A stretch of 64,000 nucleotides of DNA. Source: Chrysomallon squamiferum. Its lineage: Eukaryota; Mollusca; Gastropoda; Neomphalida; Peltospiridae. Shown here piece after piece: positions 43,546 through 54,242 of this stretch (positions are counted from its first letter, which is position 1; each line of letters starts with the position of its first letter). The stretch spans positions 9,543,423-9,607,422 of the forward strand of contig CM022666.1 in NCBI GenBank assembly GCA_012295275.1. The letters run 5' to 3'. The notes under the pieces are model-generated. The model worked only from the letters and a program-made list of their open reading frames with translations, had not been told where the DNA came from and searched no databases. A program made the translations under genes and the position numbers.

Positions 43546-43709
43546 ATTCTGTAAGAAGTGAGGAAATGTCCAGTAACTGTAACAGCCAAGAGAGGGAAGG
43601 AAAACACAAAAAGAAGAAACACAAACATAACAAACATAAACACAAAGAAAAACAGAGTAAAGAGGAGACAAATGTGTCAGACACTGAACAGAAATCAGAA
43701 ATAAAGTAA
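43546..43709 (+). other. Probable real C-terminal coding extension of ZRSR2 (shifted frame)
   Basis: In the +1-shifted frame the sequence reads as a Lys/His-rich tail (NSVRSEEMSSNCNSQEREGK, then KHKKKKHKHNKHKHKEKQ) ending SEIK with TAA at 43707-43709. The composition is that of a nuclear splicing-factor tail and is unlike 3' untranslated DNA. AATAAA overlaps its end at 43700-43705; another lies at 44274-44279. Confidence 0.65.
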
Positions 43710-45190
43710 TAACAATTTTTATTTCTCAAGTGTAAAAAGGTTCTAAAATATTTATTTGCTCATTGCCTAATTTTTTTTTTTTTGTTTTTTATTACTGTCA
43801 TTGTTCTTTAATGATAATCACCCAGTGAAATCAAACATTAAAATAATTATAATTTTGTTTGTATAGTCTTGATTTTGCAGTTTGTTGTGTTTATCTCTCT
43901 CGCTCTCTCTCATACATGCACACACATACACCCAAAAGAAAATTACATGAATTATCCATTTTCTTTCAGTTTTTTCTGGTAATTGTTCCAGTTCCATATT
44001 ATTTCACATTGTTACTTTCATACAAATGGCTGCATGATACTACCCAAGATTAATTTCATCTCTAGAGATGGTACCAATTACTACTGATGGTCAATCTTTT
44101 ACATTTGGTCTCTTAGTCAGTTTCCAGTTCTAATCAGTATTCTTCAACTTGACATGTTAATTGTTGAATATTTTATTGTACAAAGATAAATGCATGCAAA
44201 AAATGCTGATGTTAACTTGTAAATTTACAATGGCATGATCACTGATGAGGATATTTCAAGATCGTATTTGTGTAATAAAACAACAACAGTTTTATTTCTG
44301 TTAATTAATAACCCATGATGTAATGTAAATGGGCTTCACATTCTGTCACGGAGCCATGACATCTGCTTGTATATTAAAAACAAACTTATTATTACATTTT
44401 AACTCCATTTATTTGCAAACAAGTAATAAAATATACATAATGAACTTTTGAAAAAAAACAAAATAACAATACAAAGTTTAATACAGAAATACTACCATAG
44501 TAATTGATGTTAGTAGAAAGTTTAACATGAAACATTCAGTCTAATTTAATCAGTTCCGATGAGAAATATAGCATAAATTCAGTAACACAAATTGATAATA
44601 CAACATTACGTGTTTCATAAATAGAATTATAAAAAACATTACATCTGCTACAAACCCAGGTGACAACACTACATTGTTTTACATATTTTACTTTGAGCAA
44701 AAATAATTTCTATTGTTAGTTTATCCTAGTAAACATACAATATACTTGTTTTTGTACATTCATTTCTTTCCTTAAACTATTTTATGTCAGAAATTTTATT
44801 AACAAAACAATTTATAATAAATCTAGGTATACTTCAGCTGTTTATTATTTTATAGGATTCTACTGATTGTTTAAATTATCATTTCCCAGTTATACTTGAT
44901 GACAGCATTATAACATGCTCCACCACATTTACAGAGATCCTCCTTTGGTGTATGGAAGTATTCCATGGCCTGCACATCTAAAAGTGGTCAATGGAACTGT
45001 TCAAGGGATTGATTAATGCCTGGGTCAAAAGGGGATCAAATGCTGATATTCATACAAGAAATAAAAACATAACTTGCTATTACACGTTTTTAATTTATTT
45101 TATATTTTATTTGAACTTAAGTGAAATATAATGATAATTGAAAGGATTCACTATGATAAAAACAAAGACTGATTTTTAAAGAAAAATCAG
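43710..45190. other. ZRSR2 3' region and intergenic DNA
   Basis: AT-rich DNA with a plausible AATAAA at 44274-44279. No recognisable gene. It runs into the dead transposase. Confidence 0.5.
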
Positions 45191-46519
45191 AATGGTTAAA
45201 TTTAAAGAGATTTTCTAAAGCATATGCCATTGCTGATAATGGAGGACTGAGATATATAATATCTCCTTTAATATATCAAAGAAAGTTAAATCATATAACA
45301 TTGGTGAAGAGATCATAATGTCAGCGATTAAAGATGTGATTGAAAATAAAGTCAGACACTCAGCCTATTTTATAATACATACCATTAAGTGCAAATACTG
45401 TCCAACAATGCATTGATGAGATGGCCAATGATGTGGAAAGAAACTTGACATCAGAGCTTCAACATTGCAGGTTTTCTATTCATCTCGATGAATCAGCTTT
45501 TGATGGTTCAAATATTCTCATGGCTTATATGAGGTATTACAGTCCAAGCCTAAAGTGTGTTGTTCATGAATTCTTGATAATAAAGCCAAAGATGAGACAA
45601 TTTTTGCATGTTTGGGGGATTTGAAGAAACACATTGTTCCCCTGGGAATATTAATTCACTGACTTCAGTGGTGGACCAGCAAAGGTTAGTTGTTAAGAGG
45701 ATCAGCTGCCTTACCTAATGAAAATGTTCCCAATGTACCTACCATTCACTGTTTTACATGGATACCATCTCATAGCCAAGAACTGCATGATGTCTTAAAA
45801 GTGTATCGGTCAATCATTAAAATTAAAGCACATCCTCTCAATTCACGACTGTTTGCAATGTTATGTGAAAAATATAATGAGACTTTGAAGAAATTACTTT
45901 TGCTGTGGAGTTTCTTTCAGAAGTGGACCTATTAGTATGAAACCAGTTGAAAATATGCAAGAATCATTGGTTTTATTTGGCAGACCTATCTACTTGTATT
46001 CAAAATTGTATGAAGTATAGAAACATCTGCAAGGTAAAAGATGTTACAAGTATTCAAACTGAATAATACTAATACACTTCCAAGTCAAATAGAACTATTT
46101 AAGTTTTCATTGGTGCATAAAATTTTAAAATACTTTTCAACTGGAAGCTGATAAAAAAAATGATTTGGATATATATATATATACTAAATGTGCTTACTCA
46201 TCTGGATTGTTACACTATCAAATGTCATTTAGAAGACAAATTCATTGATATGTGTATGGATCTCAAAGATAAATCATTGTTCAGAAGTAAAAACCTCAGT
46301 GACTATTGGTGTAGTGTAAATACTGTTATTAAACACCTCAAACTTAGTGCAGCAATTAAGCCATTTTCACTTGCATTCCCAAGTTTATACATGGTTGAAG
46401 CTGGTTTTTGCCATGCAAATGCAGTTCTAACAAAGAACATACTGATTCTGGAAGAACTCACCAATATCCTAACAAATATCAGTGTCCTTGTTGATGGTCA
46501 TCAAACACATCCTTCCTGT
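45190..46519 (+). pseudogene. Decayed hAT transposase (ZBED5/SCAND3/FAM200-like)
   Basis: Several frames, separated by stops and frameshifts, line up in order with the hAT-derived transposase family. They are: MANDVERNLTSELQHCRFSI then HLDESAFDGSNILMAYMRYY (RNase H-like start with the first catalytic D in LDES), a region with KIKAHPLNSRLFAMLCE (family: IKTRPLQSRLFSALCEE), and the C-terminal dimerisation part LSDYWCSV, FPSLYMVEAGFCHANAV, ending near THPS. The second catalytic region (CTDGAA) is degraded. At least three frame breaks (near 45624, 45680 and 45935) make it non-functional. Terminal repeats were not found. Confidence 0.8.
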
Positions 46520-47342
46520 TAATAATATCAACCAATTCAATAAAAAAATATCTTAATTTATTTTTAATGTTTTTAATATTATTTATGAAGTTTCTCTTTC
46601 ATAATTATTATTGATGTTAGGTTTAATTTTGAAACTAGTGGTAATGCAAATGAGAAGTTCAGCTTGTCTGTCTGTCACAAAATTCCTCCAGCACTATGAC
46701 TGTAAATTGATTTTCCTTTTTGTTTCCCTATATTTCATGAGAAGATATTCAGAGGGGCAGGGGATACACAACAAGAGTTCCAGGGCTTGGTATGTAATTG
46801 TATGCACTAATGTACTTTGGAACTGTACATCAACTTAATCACTATTATTTTTTTTTTTTTTTTTTTTTTTTTTATTTATTACCTGCCTGGGGATAGATGA
46901 AGAAAAAAACATTCCATGATCTAAAGATAGTTCTACATTAACTTTTCAACATATTAAAGAGATGTAGTTAGAGATCAGGTTAAAATGATGAATGACCATG
47001 TACCAGCTTCAATATTAAAAAAATATACAAAAAAAAAAGAATCTTAAAACTATATATAATTCAAAAGAAAAAATAATAATAATAAAAAAAAGATCCTTCT
47101 ACAATTTTACATGATTTTACAAATGTAGCTAGTATTTCAAGTAACTCTCTCTAGCAGTTTTTACATAAAGCTAAAATCAAAACTGAATTATGTAAAAACT
47201 ACTAGAGACATTACGTTGAAATCCTGGATGATAAGATATAATGTCCATTTCTTTACTTATGCATAAATTTTTGTAAGGCTTGAAAATGTGTTATGTGAAA
47301 TGTGAGGTGTTGACAGTCCAGTGTATTTTTCTTTTGGCCACC

Positions 47343-47402
<60 letters not shown>

Positions 47403-47430
47403 AAATCTTCTATCGCCTTTGATTTTCAAA
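46520..47430. other. Non-coding DNA with poly-T and (CT)n
   Basis: Contains a poly-T run at about 46850-46873 and (CT)n at 47346-47395. The 75-codon frame at 46611-46838 is unassigned. A short hairpin lies at 47132-47222. Confidence 0.5.
47132..47222. repeat. Imperfect hairpin, arms of about 35 bp
   Basis: ATTTCAAGTAACTCTCTCTA then GCAGTTTTTACATA is followed, after a spacer of about 21 nt, by TATGTAAAAACTACTAGAGA then CATTACGTTGAAAT. The arms are inverted complements with a few mismatches. It could be a minimal foldback element or a remnant of a miniature element. Confidence 0.7.
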
Positions 47431-47434
47431 TTAG

Positions 47435-47704
47435 TCGTATTCAGGAGAATTAGACCGAGATATCACTATACAACCCCCCATCCCCTTTGCAATAAGCTGT
47501 ATTAAAAAAGCTGTTGAACCTAACAAGGCGCGTGCGACGCGTGCTAAACGAGCGATTTTTCTTTTAGAAACCACTGATTTCAATCGCAGTATCCTGACTG
47601 AACGCACACGGGTACATTTCATTCAGACGTTACAAGTACTTTATCAACGTACAAAGATAACGACAGAAAAGAAAATGCCTGGAAGAATATCGGAAAAACT
47701 CTAG
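47435..47704 (+). other. Open frame of 89 codons without early ATG, higher GC
   Basis: Between a TAG at 47432-47434 and a TAG at 47702-47704 the frame stays open for 89 codons and reads as a complex protein (ELDRDITIQPPIPFAI, then KARATRAKRAIFLLETTDF). It lacks an ATG until 47675. A possible acceptor (TTCAG) lies at 47440-47444. Composition is clearly less AT-rich than its neighbours. It may be an exon or a repeat-derived fragment; I do not recognise it. A 63-codon frame on the minus strand overlaps it. Confidence 0.3.
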
Positions 47705-47904
47705 TCCTACCTAGTAAGTAATGTATGTGTTTTATTAGTAACAAGCACGTATAAGCTTCTTGGACGGTTCAGTCCTAACCACGGGTGGGGGAAAAGAGCA
47801 GCTCCCCCCAGAAACACAAACACAGTGAAGAAGATGTTAATGTTTTGTTAATTATTCACAAATTAACTGTTTTATTACGCTTGTCATCTTGTTAAACATC
47901 CATA

Positions 47905-48220
47905 TCTGTCTGTCTATCTGTCTCTCTGGCTGTCTGTCTGTTTATCTATCTGTCTGTCTGTTTGTCTATCTATCTGTCTGTCTCCGCCGAACCAACAGCT
48001 AGCATATGATATTTATTTTTTACTTATATTTTTTTATTTGAAGAGAAAACTGTTTTAAAGATAAATACATGCATCAGTGTCCCAGCTTGTCATCTTGTTA
48101 AACATCCATATCTGTCTGTCTGGCTGTCTGCCTATCTGTCTGTCTATCTGGCTGTCTGGCTGTCTATATGTCTGTCTATCTGGCTGTCTGGCTGTCTGTC
48201 TCTCTATTTATCTATCTATC
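47905..48220. repeat. (TCTG/TCTA)n tetranucleotide tracts
   Basis: Two blocks (about 47905-47985 and 48105-48220) of imperfect TCTG/TCTA repeats are separated by about 120 bp. The phrase TGTCATCTTGTTAAACATCC precedes both blocks, so the blocks are themselves a small direct duplication. Confidence 0.9.
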
Positions 48221-48512
48221 AACCAATGTGAAACGAAAGTCCTGTCTCTGAACTGTTAATGATTAACAGCGTTTGTAGAAGTTGTCCTAGTAACTGACTA
48301 GTAACTGTTTTTACTTGTAACTAAGACTGTTACAGATACAAGTTCCAGTAAGAGCTTTAATAGCAACACGTCTTTTAAAAGTGTTATAGTAGTAACAGGC
48401 TATAGTAATAGTTTTAGTAGTAATAGTTTGTTACTAACTGCTGTTGTACTAGAAAAGTAACAGTTTTAAGTAGTAATGAACTTTATCAGTGTTAGCAAAG
48501 CCGGATCAAGCA
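48194..48512. repeat. Direct repeat, left copy
   Basis: Sequence from TATCTATCAACCAATGT through GATTAACAGCGTTTGTAGAA to AACTTTATCAGTGTTAGCAA recurs at 51479-51772 with small indels and substitutions. The two copies bracket about 3 kb containing the GT-rich domain. Confidence 0.9.
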
Positions 48513-48629
48513 ACTGCGGGGCCCGTAGCAAAACATAGCATAGGCCTCCTACTACTGGCTAGTTACAAAACTAAATGAACCCCTCCTCAACCCCCGCCCA
48601 CTATTATCATAGCTTAACAAATTTCTTGT

Positions 48630-49057
48630 AATACGTTTGTGTTTTGTGTGCAGTGTGATATGTATAATGTATTTAATAATGTTGCATCATATCTATTTTG
48701 TGTCTGGTGTTGTCCAAATCTCCCTTTTGACTCCCTATGCTGTCTCTGTGTTTTGTTTGTGGTCTAGTTTGTTGTATGTGTATTCTTTGTGTGTTTTTGA
48801 TTGTGTGTTTTTGTATGAGTTTTGTTTTATGTGCTATGTGGTATGTTTCCTGTGCTGTATTGTTTGTCATGTGATGTCATGTTCCATGTGTCATTCCTGT
48901 ATGATGTGTGTAGTTTATGGATGCTCTTGCATTTTTGTTTTGTGTCTGGTGTGATATATATGTCTGTGTTTAGAGAGCTGTCTTGTCTGTACATCTGTTT
49001 TGTGTACACTGTGCTGCTGTTGTCTATGGTCTTGTGTGCAGTAGGTGTGTATATGTT

Positions 49058-49101
<44 letters not shown>

Positions 49102-50815
49102 TGTCTTCTGGCATTTTGTTCCAAATCTGGTGGTGTGATGTTTTGAGTCCCTTGTCCTGTATATTGTGGGTAATGCATTTTTGTATGTTTGTTGTCCTTG
49201 CATGTTTGTGTTTTATGTGCAATATATATGCCTCTGTTTTGTGTCTGATCTTGTCTGTGTGTCTGTTTTGTGTACCCTGTACTCTTGCTGTCTGTATTTT
49301 TTATCCAGTTATATTTTTATCTGTTCTGTGCTGTTCCTGTCTATGTTTTGTGAACGGTTTGGTGTAGTGTTTGTTCTGTATATGTGTTTGGGTTTTATCT
49401 GAGACTTTTGTGTTTTGTGTCATGTCATATGTGTCCTGTGGTGTGAAGTTTTCTGTGCTTTGTTCTAATTGTACATGTCTCTTGTTGTTGCATGTTTGTG
49501 ACATATGTCTGTGTGTTGTATTTGTCTGTGATATATATTATGTATGTGTGGTTTATTGTATTGTTCTGCAATGAAACAACCACATTGGCACCAAACACAA
49601 CAGTTACCACCTACACAACACAAAATAGAACACAGAACACACCCCACTGAGTGTAGTGCCTAGTGCGCATGTTATGTGTTGGGGATTTGGTATATGGTAT
49701 GTTTGGTGCATGTTGTGGTGTTTTCTGTGTTCTCAGTGTGTCTTTTTTGTGTCCCCTGTGCTGTTGTAGTTGTGAGTGTAGTAGTTTACTGCAGTATGTG
49801 CATGTGTGTTTGTGGTGTGTATGTGTGTGTGTTTTTGTATGATATGGTATGTGAGATGTGATGTTTTGAATGCTGCAGTGTGCATTTTGTGTTCTTGACC
49901 TGTGTGGTGTGTGTAATGTATTCATTTTTTTATTTTGTTGTCTCTGTGTCTGATCTGTGAACCATGTGCTGCTGTTTTCTGTGTTTTTCATCCTGCTGAT
50001 ATTTTTATCTGTATTTCTTTGTCCCCTGTGCTCTTCCTGTCTGTGTTTTGTGTCCCCTTTTGTGTGTAGTGTGTGTACTGTGTTTGTGTGTGTGACTGTG
50101 TGTTTCATGCGCAAAATTTTTGTTTTGTGTCATGTAGTTGGTGTCCCCTGATCGGACATTGTGTGTGCTTTGTGCTATATGGTGTGTCTTTTGTGCTTAT
50201 TGTACATATTTCTTTTTTTTTTGCATTATGTTTGTGATTTCTGTCCGGTGTGATGTGTATCTGTTTGTTGTGTTTGTGTGTGATGTATATAATGGTATGT
50301 ATGATGTGCTGTCTGTGATGGATGTGAGGTTTGTTGTGTCGTTTTGTCACCACACAGACACCAAACACAACATGTACACCCTACACAACACAAAACAACA
50401 CAGAATACACACCACCCACAGTGTAGTGTCTAGACCGTATGTTATGTGTTGGGGATTTGCTATATGGTATGTTGTTACATGTTGTGGTTTTGTGATGTTT
50501 TGTGTGACTTGTCTTGTGGTCTGTTGTTTTTATTGCTGTGGTGTGATATTTCATGAGCCTTGTCCTGTGTGGTTTGTGTAATGTCTGTATTATATATGTT
50601 TGTGTTTTCTCTCTGATATTGTTTGAGTATTTGTGGTGTGTTTTTGTATGATGTTGTATGTGTTCTGTGGTATATTGTTTTGAATGGTGCAGTGTGATGT
50701 TTTGTGTTCCTTGTCCTGTGTGGTGTGTTTAATGTATGCATTTTTGCATGTTTGTGTTTTCTCTCTGATATTGTCTGTGTGTGTGTTCTGTGAAATATGT
50801 ATTGTTGCTCTCTGT
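48630..50815. repeat. GT-rich strand-asymmetric degenerate array
   Basis: The plus strand is mostly G and T for about 2.2 kb, with recurring phrases such as TGTGTTTTGTGTCTG and CCTGTGCTGTTG. Two short C/A-rich switches interrupt it (about 49568-49640 and 50349-50425). They share the phrase CACCAAACACAAC and are followed by similar sequence (GTTATGTGTTGGGGATTTG at 49673 and 50440), giving a higher period of about 770 bp. Many open frames on both strands (Cys/Val or Thr/His rich) are artefacts of this composition. Confidence 0.85.
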
Positions 50816-51470
50816 TCATGGATGAAAGTTTGCCACCTTTCGGCTGAATTCCGTCTTTTTATTGCACCAAAATTTATTTTTAAAAATCCGTCCCTTTTCA
50901 ACTTCCATTCATTCTGCCTAAAATTTCCAACTTTTGATCTAACATGGCTGTGCCCATTGTGGCTGCCATATTTACTTATTTGACACTGGCCAGATTTGTC
51001 TTGTGAAGTTACACCTGGCTGAGACCAATGCACAGATCGTATACATTGGTCGTGTCATGTTGGACAAAATGGTGGTATTGTTTGCGAATGCATTGAAAAT
51101 CTGTCCATTGGTCGGGATTTTGTGATTTCAGTGGGATGTCGTACAAAGTTCTTGATTGGTCAGTGGACCTGAAGGTGGTTGAGCGTGGAGTCAAGAACAC
51201 TTTTTGATGGAATTGGCTTGAAGAAAAGGACAAACTAGGTAATTTTGTTAGCAAGAGGGTTCGCAAAATGAATCAACCTCAACCTGGTGTTGCTATTTGT
51301 GCAGCATACTTAAAATTCCATCAAAGCTGTCTTCAAATTAAAAAAATTCTCATCCCTCCAACTCCCCCACTGCTGTCTATGCCATTGTGTCCTCAGCCAA
51401 AAACATATCCATAATTTGGTAAAATTATTTTAGCCCTTTTTGGGAAAAGTCACTTTCATCTCTATTTTCT
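50816..51470. other. Unclassified complex segment between GT array and right direct repeat
   Basis: Normal-complexity DNA with recurring ATTGGTC words (ACATTGGTCGTGT, CCATTGGTCGGGA, TGATTGGTCAGTG). No frame is convincing: a minus-strand frame at 50590-51033 runs from normal sequence into the GT array. It is probably an unrecognised interspersed repeat. Confidence 0.4.
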
Positions 51471-51478
51471 ATCTGTCT

Positions 51479-51772
51479 ATTTATCTATCTATCAACCAAT
51501 GTCAAATGAAAGTCCTGTCTCTGAGCCTTTAATGATTAACAGTGTTTGTAGAAGTTGTCCTAGTAATTGTCTTAATGGTAATAGTACTAGTAACTGTTTT
51601 TTCTTGTAGCTAAGACTGTTACAGATACAAGTTCCAGTAAGAGCTGTAATAGCAACAAGTCTTTTAATAGTGTTATAGTAATAGTTTTAGTAGTAATAGT
51701 AAGTTAGTAAAAGCTTTAGTACTAGAAAAGTAACAGTTTTAAATAGTAATGAACTTTATCAGTGTTAGCAAA
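51479..51772. repeat. Direct repeat, right copy
   Basis: Diverged copy of 48194-48512, ending with the shared GAACTTTATCAGTGTTAGCAA. The CA-rich array begins directly after it. Confidence 0.9.
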
Positions 51773-51779
51773 GCAGTGT

Positions 51780-52490
51780 TAGTTAGACCACACACAGACC
51801 ACACACCACTCACACCACACACCACTCACACCACACACCATACAGGATACGCACTACGTACCATACACACCACTCGCACCACACACACACACCACAAACA
51901 CCACACACACCACACACACACCACACACACACCACACACCACTCACACCACACACCATACAGGATACGCACTACGTACCATACACACCACTCGCACCACA
52001 CACACACACACACACCACTCACACCACACCACACCACTCACACCACACACCATACAGACCACACACCACACACCACACCACACACCATATAGGATACGCA
52101 CTACATACCATACACACCACACCACACACCATACAGGATACGCACTACATACCATACACACCACTCACACCACACCACACCACACACGATACGCACTACA
52201 CACCACACACGATACGCACTACACACCACACACCACACACTCACACACCACAATCACCACTCGCACCACACAAACACCCCCCACACACACACCATCCACT
52301 CCACCCACACCACACAGGCGCAACATACACACACTCCGTACATTCAACAACCCATACCACATGCACCACACAATACGTACCACACACCACACACTTCAAA
52401 CACTACAAGCACCACATACACAATACACCGCACATACCATACTCGACACACCACATACTCCAAACACACCACATGCACCACAGTCTCCAA
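51780..52490. repeat. CACCACACA-rich array with embedded tandem units
   Basis: A strongly A/C plus strand, so the opposite strand bias from the GT array. A unit including CCATACAGGATACGCACTAC is repeated four times at about 51838, 51954, 52086 and 52130, with a shortened CACGATACGCACTACA form at about 52185 and 52208. Thr/His and Val/Trp/Cys frames on the two strands are artefacts. Confidence 0.92.
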
Positions 52491-52579
52491 AATACAAAAT
52501 ACGAAATACGAACTTATTTTCCATTTACTCACATCTCTCTCTCTGTGTGTGTTCAAGTGTGTGTGTGTTCAAAAAAAAA

Positions 52580-54240
52580 AAAAAACAAGGCTGACACATG
52601 CTACAGAACAAAACAAATTTATTTACATATTTCTGAAGAATGATACAGTTTACAGTGACCAACAAATCAGATGCATGAAATCCATAAATGACAATACTAA
52701 AATTCTTCTCTTTCTAGTCAATAATTTCTGTGTTGAAAGAAATTGCTGTTTCACTACATAATGAAAATATGTTTTGGTCCCTCTGACTTTGGTCATAATA
52801 TTTGAAATAGACTGGCGTAATTTACTTTTCAGATACATACAAACATAAATGGCAAGACTATAAACCTTCTGTACAATACTTTGGTTATTTTTTCCCACTG
52901 AAATAGGTGTACAATACATGTGTATATCAGACTGCAAGCTTTTGAAATCTCACTTCTAGGGTGTGGTTCATACTATTCTCTGCATAAACACACTGTATGA
53001 ATGGTTGTTAACACACATTCAATATTTCTGACAATCACTACTCCCTCATACAATCAGAACATCAAAATCATGCAATAACATATTTATACCTGGTTTTTGT
53101 AAATAACTCAAAATTACATGTAACCTCTGGGACTTTTTGTAACCGTTATTACGTTAACTATAAAATTTTATGTTATACTTGATTTCTGTAACCAATGTAT
53201 TGAGTATGAAATTATAATGCATACCTGGTTTCTGTAATGGCTGTTAACAATAAATGTATACACCATATTTCTTAAAGTTATGTAATCTGTTTCTTGTGTA
53301 AAATATGCATCTATAATGTAATGCCTAGTTGCTTTATTGTAATCCTGGTTAACATAAAATTAACTTTAACATTATACATTTTTAAATATTATTAAATAAA
53401 CAACTGGTGGCACTTACATGTCACATACATACAACAGACTGTTTTATTAATTCTGGTGACCAGCCAATAATGGTGGATATAAAAAAAAATAAAACAAGAC
53501 ATTTGAGGATATAGTTGTAAGCTTGACAAAAAAAAATTGTATATATATATATATCATTAGGTAAGCGTATTACTTTATTCTAACATAGATGATACAAATA
53601 CAGATAGCCTTTACTATCACATTAACAGCTTTCTTAATCTTCTATAAATAATAAATTTGTGCTTTAAATAAGTGAAAAATATTACTATTTATGAAGAGAA
53701 GAAAATAAATATTTATTGAAACTGTGATGAAAACAAAATACTGCCTATATCTACATATACAGATATATACATAAATTGACACTGAAGTTTCGTACCCTGT
53801 TTTATGTTTTAACAGTTACTTTTAATAGACAGTTTTCATTTATCCAGTTTCACTAGTATAGCTGAATTTGTTTACTGTTTATGTGTACTATAAGTAATAC
53901 TCATTTTATGTGCATGTATGGGGAAGGGAAGAAGCAGAAGTTTTTAACTACAAATTCATCAAGTTCAAATAAAGAAGAACCTTGTTCACAACACACTTTT
54001 AATTTTCAATGGTAGCATTGGTCGGACTGGGAAATAACTTGAGCACTCAAGATGCTACTTAGCGAACAAGAAACAGAAATCTTGAAAAAAAAAATTAAAC
54101 AATAATTTACAAACTGTTTTATTAAACGAGTCATCACTCTTTATTATGAAGCGTATCAACAAGAAATTCCTAAAACTTAAATGACATAACGGTATTAGAG
54201 TTAAAAAGTCTTTCACCAGCACTTTTTGTTATATCCACTG
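52580..54240. other. AT-rich DNA before the higher-order repeat
   Basis: No coding exon recognised. Short phrases such as CTGGTTTCTGTAA recur at about 53090-53250, suggesting an old short tandem repeat. Confidence 0.4.
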
Positions 54241-54242
54241 AT

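Noticed and set aside
48637-52594. Many 60-281 codon frames on both strands
   Set aside because: All derive from GT- or CA-rich low-complexity DNA, are Cys/Val/Phe or Thr/His biased, and overlap on opposite strands.
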